This document shows, in pieces, positions 39,701 to 49,270 of a stretch of DNA of 64,000 nucleotides; position 1 is the first letter of the stretch; each line of letters opens with the position of its first letter. The position numbers were made by a program, and so were the translations under genes. This DNA comes from Lineus longissimus. Lineage: Eukaryota; Nemertea; Pilidiophora; Heteronemertea; Lineidae. Below the pieces are notes generated by a model. The model saw only the letters and a program-made list of their open reading frames with translations, searched no databases and was not told where the DNA came from. The DNA lies in assembly GCF_910592395.1 (NCBI RefSeq), contig NC_088317.1, positions 3,348,001 to 3,412,000 of the forward strand, written 5' to 3'.

Positions 39701-40222
39701 CTTTTATCTAAAACTTTATGTACATTTACACTAGGCCTTTCTGTACAGAATTGAAGTAAAAGCATTTGCTAGTCTTTATTCATATCGCCCAATGTATAAC
39801 AGTGAAAAATTTGTGAAAAATGTGGTGAGCTTCTTATGACTTCATTTCAAGCCCTCCATGAATGAGTGTTGAATCCTGGTCAGAGATAAAAATGCCATGT
39901 GTCGACAAAGTGTGATAGCGCGACCAGGTTGACGTTGGCGACTGCATCATTCCTGGCGACGACATCTATTAAAAGCATATTAACAATGTGACTCCAAATT
40001 GATGTTTATAAAATCCCTGCACAGAAAACCTCACTTTGGACAATGTCACATTGTAAGTCCTGATTCTGCAGAACTGTTTTCTACTTTCTGCTACTATCCG
40101 CATCTGAAAGTGCTCGGCTTAATCTGTTATGAAACACGTTTTATTTTGTTCATTTCCTTCTGCTTCTCCAGGAAGATGATGAACCGAAGAGCATACTTGA
40201 AGAGATAGGATTGATTGGATAG
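24733..40222 (+). CDS. AP1S: AP-1 clathrin adaptor complex, sigma subunit (AP1S) with alternative terminal exons
   Basis: Small (sigma) subunit of the AP-1 adaptor, which sorts cargo at the trans-Golgi network and endosomes into clathrin vesicles. Common exons: 24733-24735 (ATG only), 25467-25645, 26372-26480, 26814-26951 (143 codons). A terminal exon at 32820-32864, 35156-35200 or 40172-40222 gives 157, 157 or 159 aa, matching the usual 157-158. Protein landmarks [42 protein letters not shown] and F-N-F-E-K-A-Y-F are near-identical to vertebrate AP1S1/AP1S2. C-terminus and K-I-V-Y-K-R are closest to AP1S2. Introns 1, 3 and 4 are phase 0. Exon 2 also starts with ATG. Divergent from DHRS12. 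Confidence 0.95.
24898..25026. mobile_element. Possible MITE in AP1S intron 1
   Basis: Imperfect inverted ends TTTATAATCCCCGATC and GATCGGGGATTCTAAA about 130 bp apart. Single copy in the window. Confidence 0.35.
25367..25445 (+). repeat. Short tandem repeat before AP1S exon 2
   Basis: About three copies of a 31-bp unit containing GATTGTTTTAACATATTG immediately upstream of the exon 2 acceptor. Confidence 0.7.
25728..26050. mobile_element. 323-bp inverted-repeat element in AP1S intron 2, related to the 45888 transposon
   Basis: Ends TGGGTGAGGTCAAATATCAA and its complement. The interior is full of GTTAAC and AGTTAACT motifs on both strands. Same terminal sequence as the 1057-bp element at 45888-46944 but without an ORF: a MITE of that family. 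Confidence 0.75.
26952..32819. other. AP1S intron 4 (to exon A)
   Basis: About 5.9 kb. Apart from the possible terminal exon at 30832, a C-rich/CA run at 28201-28220 and scattered AT-rich sequence, I see no gene or named element. The short open frames here lack splice context and protein-like composition. Confidence 0.5.
30832..30876 (+). CDS. Possible additional AP1S terminal exon
   Basis: A strong acceptor (GATTTTTTGTTGCCCCTCTAG) precedes 14 codons [14 protein letters not shown] and TAA. Phase and length match exons A and B, and the start is acidic. It lacks the G-L ending, so it may be chance. Confidence 0.25.
   Translation, partial: QSETDPIEPFQGKL
32820..32864 (+). CDS. AP1S: AP1S terminal exon A (proximal)
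   Basis: Acceptor TTTTCTAAG, phase 0 after the Q-E end of exon 4. Encodes [14 protein letters not shown] and TAG. It matches the acidic start and G-L-T end of vertebrate AP1S2 C-termini. Confidence 0.8.
   Translation, partial: DEALETALREYGLT
35156..35200 (+). CDS. AP1S: AP1S terminal exon B (middle)
   Basis: Acceptor GCCACTAG with a T-rich tract (TTGTTTCATTTGCTG). Phase 0. Encodes [14 protein letters not shown] and TGA: same length as exon A, acidic with an ending G-L. It would be used instead of A or C. Confidence 0.6.
   Translation, partial: EETPQGFFEDHGLG
35625..35846. mobile_element. MITE family A, copy 2
   Basis: A 222-bp long hairpin: ATGTGACTCGCTCTACCA at the left and its complement at the right. 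Arms of nearly 100 bp include GTCCGTATCAACCTGTCAAG. Shares its whole sequence with 18611-18756. Confidence 0.75.
36598..36751. mobile_element. MITE with GGCCCAAATTCATAAAGGGC ends
   Basis: About 154 bp. Left end GGCCCAAATTCATAAAGGGC and right end the complement of GGGCCAAATTCATAAAGGGC, arms of about 28 bp. Flanked on both sides by CTAA, so a 3-4 bp target duplication (TAA) is possible, as in PIF/Harbinger-type elements. Confidence 0.6.
39661..39798. mobile_element. MITE family B, copy 1
   Basis: Inverted repeats ATGGGTGATATGAATAAAGA and its complement, arms extending to GCAAATGCTTTTA. Flanks TATACAT and ATGTATA are themselves complementary. Lies in the last AP1S intron. A single decayed end of the same family may sit at 61023-61048 in the giant gene. 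Confidence 0.7.
40172..40222 (+). CDS. AP1S: AP1S terminal exon C (distal)
   Basis: Acceptor TTCTGCTTCTCCAG, phase 0. Encodes [16 protein letters not shown] and TAG. This is the closest of the three to the vertebrate ending (E-x-P-R-S-V-L-E-E-I/M-G-L). Followed by a 3' UTR with a 42-bp minisatellite and AATAAA at 41063-41068 and 41212-41217. Confidence 0.8.
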   Translation, partial: EDDEPKSILEEIGLIG

Positions 40223-40433
40223 CTCGGGTCATGTGACAAATTGCTGTATTCTGACTGGACCAATGTAAACCATCGGTTGCATTCTGATTGGCCCAATGAG
40301 GATCATGTGACCATCGTATGTCTTCCTGTGTCGTGAAGGTCAGGTGACCATCTTTCACAAGTGCCTAAACATGTAAAATGTAGATCGTGTGGCCATCAAA
40401 ATATATGTAACTGCTGATTTCTTTTTATGAAAG

Positions 40434-40975
40434 GATCCCAAGCACAAAGCGAACTGGACAATCTGATATTAGTTAAAGGTACATCACAAAGCGAGCTCAG
40501 CAATCTTATATTAGTTAAAGGTACATCACAAAGCGAGCTCAGCAATCTTATATTAGTTAAAGGTACATCACAAAGCGAGCTCAGCAATCTTATATTAGTT
40601 AAAGGTACAGCACAAAGCGAGCTGGACAATCTGATATTAGTTAAAGGTACATCACAAAGCGAGCTCAGCAATCTTATATTAGTTAAAGGTACAGCACAAA
40701 GCGAGCTGGACAATCTGATATTAGTTAAAGGTACATCACAAAGCGAGCTCAGCAATCTTATATTAGTTAAAGGTACATCACAAAGCGAGCTCGGCAAACT
40801 GATATTAGTCAAAGGTACATCACAAAGCGAGCTCAGCAAACTGATATTAGTCAAAGGTACATCACAAAGCGAGCTCGGCAAACTGATATTAGTCAAAGGT
40901 ACATCACAAAGCGAGCTCAGCAACCTGCTATAAGTTAAGGGTACATCCCAAAGCAAGCTCAACAAACTGCTATAA
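40434..40975. repeat. 42-bp minisatellite in the AP1S 3' UTR
   Basis: About 13 near-identical 42-bp units containing CACAAAGCGAGCTCAGCAAT and CTTATATTAGTTAAAGGTA. It begins about 210 bp after the stop of the distal AP1S terminal exon. Because the unit is 14 codons long, both strands show long open frames. These are not evidence for a protein. Confidence 0.85.
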
Positions 40976-41211
40976 GTTAAAACAGGTGAAATCACTTTCT
41001 ACAGCTGTTACTAAATGAAAAATTTGAAAGGGTGTTGACACGAAAATATAGTGCCCTGCTTAAATAAAGGGGTGTACAGTTAATAGGCCTACCTAGTTAA
41101 TAATCAAAATATTGTTAGAAACTCCATGTGAGTATGATGTGTAATCAATCATACAAGTTCACTTCTATTTTTCTATGCATCATAATGTAACAAACTCTGT
41201 ATAATTAATTC

Positions 41212-41217
41212 AATAAA
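41212..41217 (+). promoter_or_regulatory. Candidate poly(A) signal, distal AP1S transcript
   Basis: AATAAA about 1 kb after the exon C stop. Another copy lies at 41063-41068. Either could end the long transcript. Confidence 0.4.
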
Positions 41218-41482
41218 AAGATATGAAAAGTATAACTATTTCATCTTTCTCTATTCCTATGTGCATTACCGGCGCAAATAGTTTTGAAATATGTTTAAGA
41301 CCCAGAGACGATGATGCTCTTTGTGACCAAAACCTGGTGACCACTCATACTCCTCTCTATATGTCAATGACTGGGGCACAACCTGGTTGGAGGGTCTCAA
41401 TACAAAGCCAAAGACAATGCTTATGTACACACACAACCCTGATTGTGTGTCTCTATATATATGACAAAGGGGCAACCCAGGG

Positions 41483-41610
41483 ACAATGGGCGATATGAAT
41501 AAAGACAAGTAAATGCTTTTACTACAATTTTGTACAGAAAGGCCAAGTGTGAATGTACATGGAGTTTTAGATAAAAGCATTTACTGGTCTTTATTCATAT
41601 CACCCAATGT
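41483..41610. mobile_element. MITE family B, copy 2
   Basis: Inverted repeats CAATGGGCGATATGAATAAA on the left and the complement of CATTGGGTGATATGAATAAA on the right. Arms continue to AAATGCTTTTA. Same family as 39661-39798, with the inner sequence in the opposite orientation. Its right end abuts the minisatellite region. Confidence 0.7.
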
Positions 41611-42764
41611 CTGATTACGTCCACAGCAGTGCATTGACACCCAATGTCTGATTACGTCCACAGCAGTGCATTGACAAAGTCTAAATACATGTAATGAACA
41701 TGCACATCCACAAGCCTATGGCGATGTCTGATTACATCCAAATCCAAGAGACAATGTCTTATAATACTTCTAAAACATAGAATCAATGTCTGAAGACATT
41801 CACAGCACAGGGACAATCTCGCAAGATGGCCACAACCAGGCAACATTGTCCAAAGACGTCCACAACCCAGAGAGAATGTCTGAAGACACCCACAAGCCCA
41901 GGACAAATCTAAATGTGGCCAGAACCAAGGGAGACAGTCACAACCTGTCAAGAAACAAGTAAAAACGTCTATAAACACTGTGCAACAAGGGACACTGTCA
42001 AAATGTGCATGTACACATGCCAAAAACCTATCCAAAAAGACAATCGACCCAGGAAGATCAGGTAGTCACAGCCTGTTCAAAAGCTAGGAGCAACTAGTCT
42101 TCATAAACTAGGAGTTGCGTCTTGATACACAAGGAACCCGGGTCGTATCTGAGCACCTTTTCAACCCGGTGTAATGTTTTTGAGTGTTTTTGTTTTTGAG
42201 TGTTTCCCCTCATTGTTTGGGAACGCTCAAAAATAGATTGACAAGTTTTTCTGTGTATCCCCCCTATTGAAAAGTCGTGGTCTCTCTAGCTGCCTATTGT
42301 TTGGAAACACTGACACATGGGAAACAACCACAGATGTTACACCGGCAGCAACGTCACAAGACGTCCATATCCAACCTACAATGTCTAGAGATGCCCATAA
42401 CCCATAGACAGAGTCACAATCCCTCCAGAACTAAGAAACTGTGTCTCTATATACACTAAGCAACCAGGGACACTTCACACGCCAAATTACCCAGCAAACA
42501 AAGACATTCAAGCCAGGGGGATGTCTGAATACGTCCGTGTCGCAGGGACAAAGTAGTAAGTCAACACAAGCTCAGGAGCCTTAGTCACAATCTGTTGAGC
42601 AATCAGGAACAGTGTCCTGATACACAAGGAACCCGGGACGATGTCTTTACATATCTGACCACCTTTTAAACCCGGTGGAGACGTTTGAAATGTCCGCGGA
42701 ACAAAGGATTGGCCTCCATAGAACCATATACCATAACCCTTCAGAATCTGGTAGGGCCATACAC
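41604..42764. repeat. Degenerate minisatellite region left of the 45-bp array
   Basis: Starts with two near-perfect copies of a unit of about 37 bp containing AATGTCTGATTACGTCCACA. Looser units with ATGTCTGAAGAC and CCACAACCCAG follow. A block CACAAGGAACCCGGG...AACCCGGTG occurs at about 42129-42172 and again at 42621-42678. No gene seen. Confidence 0.6.
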
Positions 42765-45700
42765 GTCCCCTGTCTTTCACAACCTGTGGCTGATGTAGCA
42801 GAAGGGATAGACCATAGTCTTAAAAAACACTTCTGGCTGGTGTCACAGGAGCAAGGTCCCCTGTCTTTCACAACCTGCGGCGGTGTAGCAGGAGGAATAG
42901 TCCCATGTCTCTGACAACTTGCGGCTGATATAGCAAAAGTCTTCAACAACCTGTCGCCAATATAACAAGAGGATAGTCACTTGTCTTATACAACCTGCGA
43001 CTGGTGTAGCAAGAGGAAAGTCCCCTATCTTTCACAATCTGCGTCAGGTTCAGCAGGAAGAATACTCTATCTCGTGTCTTTCCCAACCTGTGGCTGGTGA
43101 AGCCGGGAAAAAAGTCCCCTGTCTTTTACAACTTGCGACAGGATGATGATTAGTCCCCTGTCTTTCACAACATGCAGCTGTTGTAGCAAGAATACTAGTA
43201 CTAGCTGGTGTAGCAGGAGGAAGTCCCCTGATAGGACCTACGCCTGGTGTAGGAAGAATAGTATCCTGTCTTTCACAACCTGCGGCTGGTGTAATAGGAG
43301 GAATAGTCTCCTGTCTTTCACAACCTGCGGCTGGTGTAGCAGAAGGAATAGTCCCCTGGCTTTCACGACTTGCGGCTGGAGTAGAGCGAGGAATCGTCTC
43401 CTGCATGTTTTTGACAACATGCTGATGGTGTAGCAGGACTGGTGGCCTGTTTTTTAACTACCGTGGCTGTTGAGGCAGGAATTGTCCCTGTCTCAGGCTT
43501 TTACAACAGGCGGCTGGTGTGGGTGGAGAGATTTTACCCTGTCTTTCAAAACCGGCGGCTGGTGTAGCCGTGTCTTTTAGGATATGCGGCTGGTGTAGCA
43601 GCAGACCTAGTACACTGTCTTTCACAACGTGTGGCTGGTATAGATGGAGGACTAGTATCCTGTCTTTTACAATTTGCGGCTGGTGTAGCATGAGGAATAG
43701 TCCCCTGGGTTTCACAACAAGCGGCTGGTGTAGCAAGCGGACTTGTCTCCTGCCTTTTCCAACCTGAGGCAGGAGTAGCAGGAGGACTAGTCCCCTGTCT
43801 TTCACAACCTGTAGCTGGTGTAACTGAAGGAATCGTCTCCTGACTCTCACAACTGGCGACTGGTCTAGCAGGAGGAATAGTACCCTGTCGTCACAATTTG
43901 TGGTTAGTGTAACGGGATGAATATACCCAGCCTGTTGCTGGTGTAGCCGGAGGACTAGTCCCCTGTCTCTAAATACTTGCAGCTGGTGTAGCAGGAGAAA
44001 TAGTATCCTGTCTTTCACAGCGTGTGGCTGGTGTAGAAGAAGGAATAGTACCCTGTCTTTCACAACCTGAGGCTGGTGTAATAGGATGACTAGTACCCTT
44101 GCTTTCACCACAGGTGGATGGTGTAGCAGGAGTAGTAGTACCCTGTCTTTCATAGCTTGTGGCTGGTGTAGCAGGAGAACTAGTCTCCTGTCTTTCACGA
44201 CAAGCGGCTGGTGTAGCAGGAAGAACAGCCCTCTGTGTTTCACAACTTGCAGCTGGTGTAGCAGGAGGACTAGTCTCCTGTCTTTCACGACAAGCGGTTG
44301 GTGTAGCAGGAGGACTAGTCTCCTGTCTTTCACGACAAGCGGCTGATGTAGCAGGAGGAATAGCCCCTGTCTTTCACAACTTGCAGCTGGTGTAGTAGAA
44401 GGACTAGCCCCCTGTCTTTCACAAGCGGCGGCAAGTTTAGCAGGAGGAATAGTACACTGTATTTCACAACTTGCGTCTAGTGTAGCAATAGGAATAGTAC
44501 CCTATCCTTCGGAACAGGCGGCTGGTGTAGCAGGAGGAGTAGTCTTCTGTCTTTCACAACTTGCGGCTTGTGTACCAGGAGGACTGGCCCCCTTATTTTC
44601 ACAGCCGGCGGCTGGTGCAGTAGTAGGAAGAATAATCTATCGTTGTTCACAACCTGTGGCTGACGAAGCAGAAGGAATTGTCCCCGTCTTTCACAGCCGG
44701 TGGCTCGTGTAGCAGGAGAAGAAGTCCCTTGTCTTACACAATACGCGGCTGGTGTAGCAGGAGGACTAGTCCAGGTAACCCCAATCCTATCCGCCGCGCA
44801 GCAGAGACTGGTCTGTCGCTGGTGTAGCAGGAGGATTGGTCCCCTGTCTTTCATAGTCTGTTGCTGGTGCAGCAGGAGGACTAGTCCCTAGTCTTTTACA
44901 ACCGGCTGTAGTAGCAGAACTTGTACACCCTGTCTTTCACAACGTGTGGCTGGTATAGATAGAGGACTAGTCCCCTGTCTTTCACAATTTGCGGTTGGTG
45001 TAGCAGAAGGAATAGTCCCCTGGCTTTCATAACAGGCGGCTGGTGTTACAAGCGGACTTGTTTCCTGTCTTCAACAACCTGAGGCAGGTGTAACAGGAGG
45101 ACCAGTCTCCTGTCTTTCACAACATGTAGCTGGTGTATTAACTGAAGGAATAGTCCCCCGTCTCTCACAACCGGCGACTGGTGTAGCAGGAGGAATAGTA
45201 CCCCGTCTTCTATACCTTGTGGCTATTGAAACAGGAGGACTAGTCCCCGTCTTTCACGACATTCGGCTGTTGAGCAGGAGAAGTAGTCAATAGATCGACA
45301 AGTCCATCCCATCCGCATATTTCAGTGGACTAGAGTAGTCCTCTGTCTATCACAACCGGCCGCTGGTGTAGCAAGAGGACGAGTCCCCAGTCGTTGACAA
45401 CTTTGTCTATCACAACCTGTTCCTGGTGTAGCCGGAGGACTAGTCCCATGTCTTTCACAGCTTGTGGCTGGTGTAAATGGAGGAATAACACCCTGTCTTT
45501 CACAACCTGAGGCTGGTGTAGCAGGAGGATTAGCCCGTCTTTCACAACTTGCGGCTGGTGTAGTAGAAGGACTAGCCCCCTGTCTTTCACAACCGGTGGC
45601 TCGTGTAACAGGAGGACTAGTACCCTGTATTTCACAACTTGCGTCTAATAGTACGTACCCTGTCCTTCGGAACAGGCGGCTGGTGTAGCAGGAGGAGTAG

Positions 45701-45887
45701 TCTTCTGTCTTCCACAACCTGAGGCTGGTGGAGCAGAAGGAGGACTAGCCCCCTATTTTTCACAGCCGGCGGCTGGTGTAGCAGGAAGAATAATCTACCG
45801 TTTTTCACAACCTGAGGCTGGTGAAGCAGAAGGAATAGTCCCGGTCTTTCACAACTTCTGGCTTGTGTAGCAGGAGGAATAGTACTC
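42765..45887. repeat. 45-bp minisatellite array, left part
   Basis: About 65-70 degenerate units; the plus-strand unit contains CTTTCACAACCTGCGGCTGG followed by TGTAGCAGGAGGAATAGTCC. Indels break any single frame, although minus-strand stretches stay open up to 291 codons (43458-44333). A non-repeat insert at 44769-44816 (AGGTAACCCCAATCCTATCC...) recurs at 46982-47030, so blocks were duplicated over long distance. Confidence 0.85.
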
Positions 45888-46944
45888 TGGGTGAGGTCAA
45901 ATCTCAGAGTTTACTAAGTGTTAACACCAGGTGTTAAGAAAGTGTTCCAAAACCCCGAGATTTGACCTCCTCACTTGACTCCTAGTTAACACTTTCTTAA
46001 CACCGAGTTGACACTAAGTTAACACTTGGTAGACACCTAGGGAACACTTTGATCGCTCAGGTGTTCCCTTAATCTGAGGAAGTGGCCAAGTGTTAAGAAA
46101 ATGCATTACAGATCGTGTACATCAGGTGTTAACCTCCTGGAGGTTAACACCAGTGAGAGGTCAATTCTCAGAGTTACAAAGGCAGCCATGTTTGCGATTC
46201 CTATGTTTCAAGTTGTTGCCCTAAGACATAATAGAAGAGCAGAGAACTTTCGGATAATAAAGTCGATGGAAAGAGTCAAAAAGTTCAAATAATTCACGAG
46301 AGTCCTTGAGTTTTAAACCAGGGTGCATATCATCTGTTGCAGCCCCTGAAGCCTGCTGTGTCTTGATGGCATCTCGATATTCCTTCCCTAGGTTCTTAAG
46401 CATATTTTCAACCACTTCGGCGTGGGTACCAACGTGGTTCCCTACTGCTGCATAAAATTCCTGGACCAGAGCATTCTTCTTGGCACGACGAAATGCCTCA
46501 TGGTGATCAATCACGTACTCAAGAGTTTGCATCCTCTTCTCGAGTGTCCACTGGAAGCGTTTCTTCCCCTTTCCGTCCATGATGACTGTTCAGATGACAG
46601 ACTTACACTAAAGATCTACGCATAGTCCAATTCAACCTCTCTTCAACATGGGCAAAGTGCCAGACCTGTGCAACCAGGAAACCAAGTGAAACTAACATCA
46701 TTATGTAACTGTGGCATGGATTATTTACCACTGACATGTGCCAGGCTTGGCACCTTGCCCATGTAGAAGTAAAGTATCTAGAAGGTGTTAGGAAAGTATT
46801 ATTCAAGTGTAATCTTGGTGTAACCCAGGTGTCACCAAGGTGTTAACCTGAACTTGGTGTCTAGGGTTCAGGTTAACACTTTTCACAGAGATTACACTTG
46901 GATAATCTAGGTGTAGAGTTAACTCTGAGATTTGACCTCACCCA
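45888..46944. mobile_element. 1057-bp DNA transposon inserted in the 45-bp array
   Basis: Ends are inverted repeats: TGGGTGAGGTCAAATCTCAG on the left and its complement on the right. Rows of GTTAAC-like motifs sit inside both ends. It cleanly interrupts the minisatellite (AGTACTC before, CTGTCTTTC after). A related 323-bp element occupies 25728-26050. One ORF of 119 codons lies inside. The duplicated target site is too short to define, so the superfamily is unknown. Confidence 0.75.
46221..46580 (-). CDS. Myb/SANT-like ORF inside the transposon
   Basis: 119 codons from ATG. The N-terminal part K-R-F-Q-W-T-L-E-K-R-M-Q-T-L followed by a helix with F-R-R-A-K-K-N-A-L-V-Q-E-F resembles the Myb/SANT-like DNA-binding modules carried by Harbinger-type and other DNA transposons. 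The remainder is charged and helical. No catalytic transposase is visible in the element, so it may be a non-autonomous element carrying only a DNA-binding accessory protein, or a decayed one. Codon spacing and the lack of stops support real coding. The family call is by eye. Confidence 0.5.
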   Translation of the reverse strand: MDGKGKKRFQWTLEKRMQTLEYVIDHHEAFRRAKKNALVQEFYAAVGNHVGTHAEVVENMLKNLGKEYRDAIKTQQASGAATDDMHPGLKLKDSRELFELFDSFHRLYYPKVLCSSIMS

Positions 46945-47875
46945 CTGTCTTTCACAACCGGCGGCTGGTGTAGCAGGCGGACTAGTCCAGGTAACCCCGA
47001 TCCTATTCGCCGCGCAGCGGAGACTGTTGAAAGAGTCTACAGGAGGACTAGTACTAGTCCCCTGTCTTTCACAGTCTGTTGCTGGTGTAGCAGGAGGAAT
47101 GGTCCCCTTGTCTTTATAGTCCATTGCTGGTGTAGCAGGAGGAATGGTCCCCTGTCTTTCATAGTCTGTTGCCGTTGTAGCAGGAGGAATGGCCCCGTCT
47201 TTCATAGTCTGTTGCTGGTGTAGCAGGAGGAATGGTCCCCTGTCTTTCACAGTCTGTTGCTGGTGTAGCAGGAGGAATGGTCCCCTGTCTTTCACAGTCT
47301 GTTGCTGGTGTAGCAGGAGGAATTGTCCCCTGTCTTTCATAGTCTGCTGCTGGTGTAGCAGGAGGAATTGTCCCCTGTCGTTCACAGTCTGTTGCTGGTG
47401 TAGCAGGAGGACTAGTCTCCTGTCTTTCACAGTCTGTTGCTGGTGTAGCAGGAGGACTAGTCTCCTGTCTTTCACAGTCTGTTGTTGGTGTAGCAGGAGG
47501 AATGGTCCCCTGTCTTTCATAGTCTGCTGCTGGTGTAGCAGGAGGAATTGTCCTCTATCTTTCACAGTCTGTTTCTGGTGTAGCAGGAGGACTAGTCTCC
47601 CGTCTTTCACAGTCTGTTGTTGGTGTAGCAGGAGGAATTTCCCCCTGTCTTTCACAGTCTGTTGTTGGTGTAGTAGGAGGAATGGTCCCCTGTCTTTCAT
47701 AGTCTGCTGCTGGTGTAGCAGGAGGAATTGTCCCCTGTCTTTCACAGTCTGTTGTTGGTGTAGTAGGAGGAATTGTCCTAGGTCTTTAACAATTTGTTGC
47801 TGGTGTAGCAGGAGGAATTGTTACATTATCTTTCACAACTTGCGGCTGGTGTAGAAGAAGGAATAGTCCCAAGGG
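46945..47875. repeat. 45-bp minisatellite array, right part
   Basis: About 20 tandem units of the same 45-bp family as 42765-45887, here more uniform. Plus-strand consensus includes TTTCACAGTCTGTTGCTGG and TGTAGCAGGAGGAATGGTCC. Because 45 is a multiple of three, several frames on both strands stay open for 200-290 codons. The minus frames read K-D-R-G-x-F-L-L-L-H-Q-Q-Q-T-V or G-T-I-P-P-A-T-P-A-T-D-C-E-R-Q. No flanking splice sites or start context single out one as a gene. Confidence 0.8.
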
Positions 47876-48238
47876 CAGGACGGAGCAGTCAAGTCAGGAC
47901 AGAGTCACAATCTGTTCAGAAGCCAGGAGGAACGTTTTCATATGCCAGGAAGCCGATAGACCCCCAGGAATATTTTCAGCACTCCTTCTCAACCTGGAAG
48001 CAATGTCCCAAACTGTCTCTCAAGTAGTATACAGCGATTAAATTGCAATGGTCTTACACAATTCTCTCGAAATGGGTGTATCTATGGCTATCAAAGACAC
48101 TGGCAGGTTGTCAAGAGAAGCAACATGTGTTGTCTAAAGGTGCATGTCATGGTCAAAATGTGGTTCATTCCAGATCATTCCAACCATTCCAGGTCTGAAA
48201 AAACAAACTCTGCAGACAGGTCTTCACCGAAAACCAGT
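47876..48238. other. Spacer between the 45-bp array and the giant gene 3' end
   Basis: About 360 bp of sequence with no frame or clear repeat. The left edge shows decayed array units (AGAAGGAATAGTCCC) before repeat identity is lost. Confidence 0.5.
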
Positions 48239-48244
48239 TTTAAT
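48239..48244 (-). promoter_or_regulatory. Possible poly(A) signal of the giant gene (ATTAAA)
   Basis: ATTAAA on the minus strand about 47 nt after the stop codon of the giant gene, the nearest hexamer variant. It would give a very short 3' UTR. No transcript data are available to confirm it. Confidence 0.35.
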
Positions 48245-48290
48245 GACTACAGGGCCAGAAATTTGCACTAAATACGGAACCAAACAAGGC

Positions 48291-49270
48291 TCAATAATTC
48301 GGGCGCTCAGACTCTTCGTACCGTTCCCCTCGCATACTGCTACTCCTGCGGGGCATCTCTCCGTAACGCCGTCTGTGCGAACTCTGTTCGGTTCCCGAAC
48401 GACCCTTCTCAGCACCGCTACTTGATTGTGTCTCAGCCTCTTCGTTTTCTCCAGACGAAGACCCTCCTCTCTTCCTTCCATATGTTGTTTTAATTCCATG
48501 CGAGTTCGTTTGAACTCCATAAGACTTCGGCTTGTATGTTCTCTTGTTTTCACTTCCTCGTTTCTTTTTGGTTGCTGTTTTGGACATGTTCGTGTTGATT
48601 CCTTCTTTGGACATGTTCGTGTTGATTCCTTCTTTGGACATGTTCGCCTTGATTCCTTCTTTGGACATGTTCGTCTTGATTCCTTCTTTGGACATGTTCG
48701 CTCTGGTTGCTGTTTTGGACATGTTCGCTCTGGCTGCTGTTTTGGACATGTTCGCCTTGGTGGCTGTTTTGGACATGTTCGCCTTGGTGGCTGTTTTGGA
48801 CATGTCCGCCTTGGCTGCTGTTTTGGACATGTTCACTCTGGCTGCTGTTTTGGACATGTTCGCTCTGGCTGCTGTTTTGGACATGTTCGCTCTGGCTGCT
48901 GTTTTGGACATGTTCGTATTGGTTGCTTTTTTTGGTGTGTTCCCATTGGCTGCTGTTTTGGACACATGCTTCTCCAATGGGGTAGCTTTCGGCTCTTTTT
49001 TCTTAGTACCAATTGCGGACTTCTTATTTTTATTTGATTTGAGGTTCGACTTCTGTTTTGATGAAATAAACAATACTAATGGTTTGGGTACATTATTGTG
49101 TCCGATTTTGGATTTCGCAATTTTAGTCTTGTGAATTTTCTGAGCGACAGGTTTCGCCTGGTGGGATTTCTCGGTTGAAGACTTTGGTTTGGGTTTTGTT
49201 GCTTGTGCAGTCATTGGCAGGCATTTCATTAGTTTCGCATCCCACTCCTGTTTCGGTGGACACCTTGGCA
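48291..49270 (-). CDS. Giant gene terminal exon: Cys module, Met-Ser-Lys repeats, basic tail, stop
   Basis: Starts with R-C-P-P-K-Q-E-W-D-A-K-L-M-K-C, then a Lys-rich spacer. About 13 tandem 27-bp units follow (N-M-S-K-T-A-A-R-A, with later variants N-M-S-K-E-G-I-K). The tail is rich in Arg, Ser and Glu, contains short Y-G-R-K-R and R-R-R-Y-G stretches, and ends P-N-Y before TGA at 48291-48293. Acceptor CTCTTCAG, phase 1 in. Confidence 0.85.

Larger units (their letters stand above)
32865..40171. other. Sequence between AP1S terminal exons A and C
   Basis: Contains exon B, MITEs at 35625-35846, 36598-36751 and 39661-39798, and otherwise nothing I can assign. AATAAA hexamers at about 34103 and 37937 could end transcripts that use exons A and B. 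Confidence 0.4.

Noticed and set aside
40396-40995. 199-codon minus and 168-codon plus frames in the 42-bp array
   Set aside because: Repeat artefacts in the AP1S 3' UTR; no splice or start context.
43458-44333. 291-codon minus-strand frame in the 45-bp array as a gene
   Set aside because: The frame is lost in neighbouring units, other frames and the other strand are equally open, and no splice sites or start context support it. Kept only as a question in the findings.
48426-49134. Plus-strand frames with F-G-H-V-R or L-D-M-F-A repeats
   Set aside because: Antisense to the 27-bp coding repeat of the giant gene's last exon.
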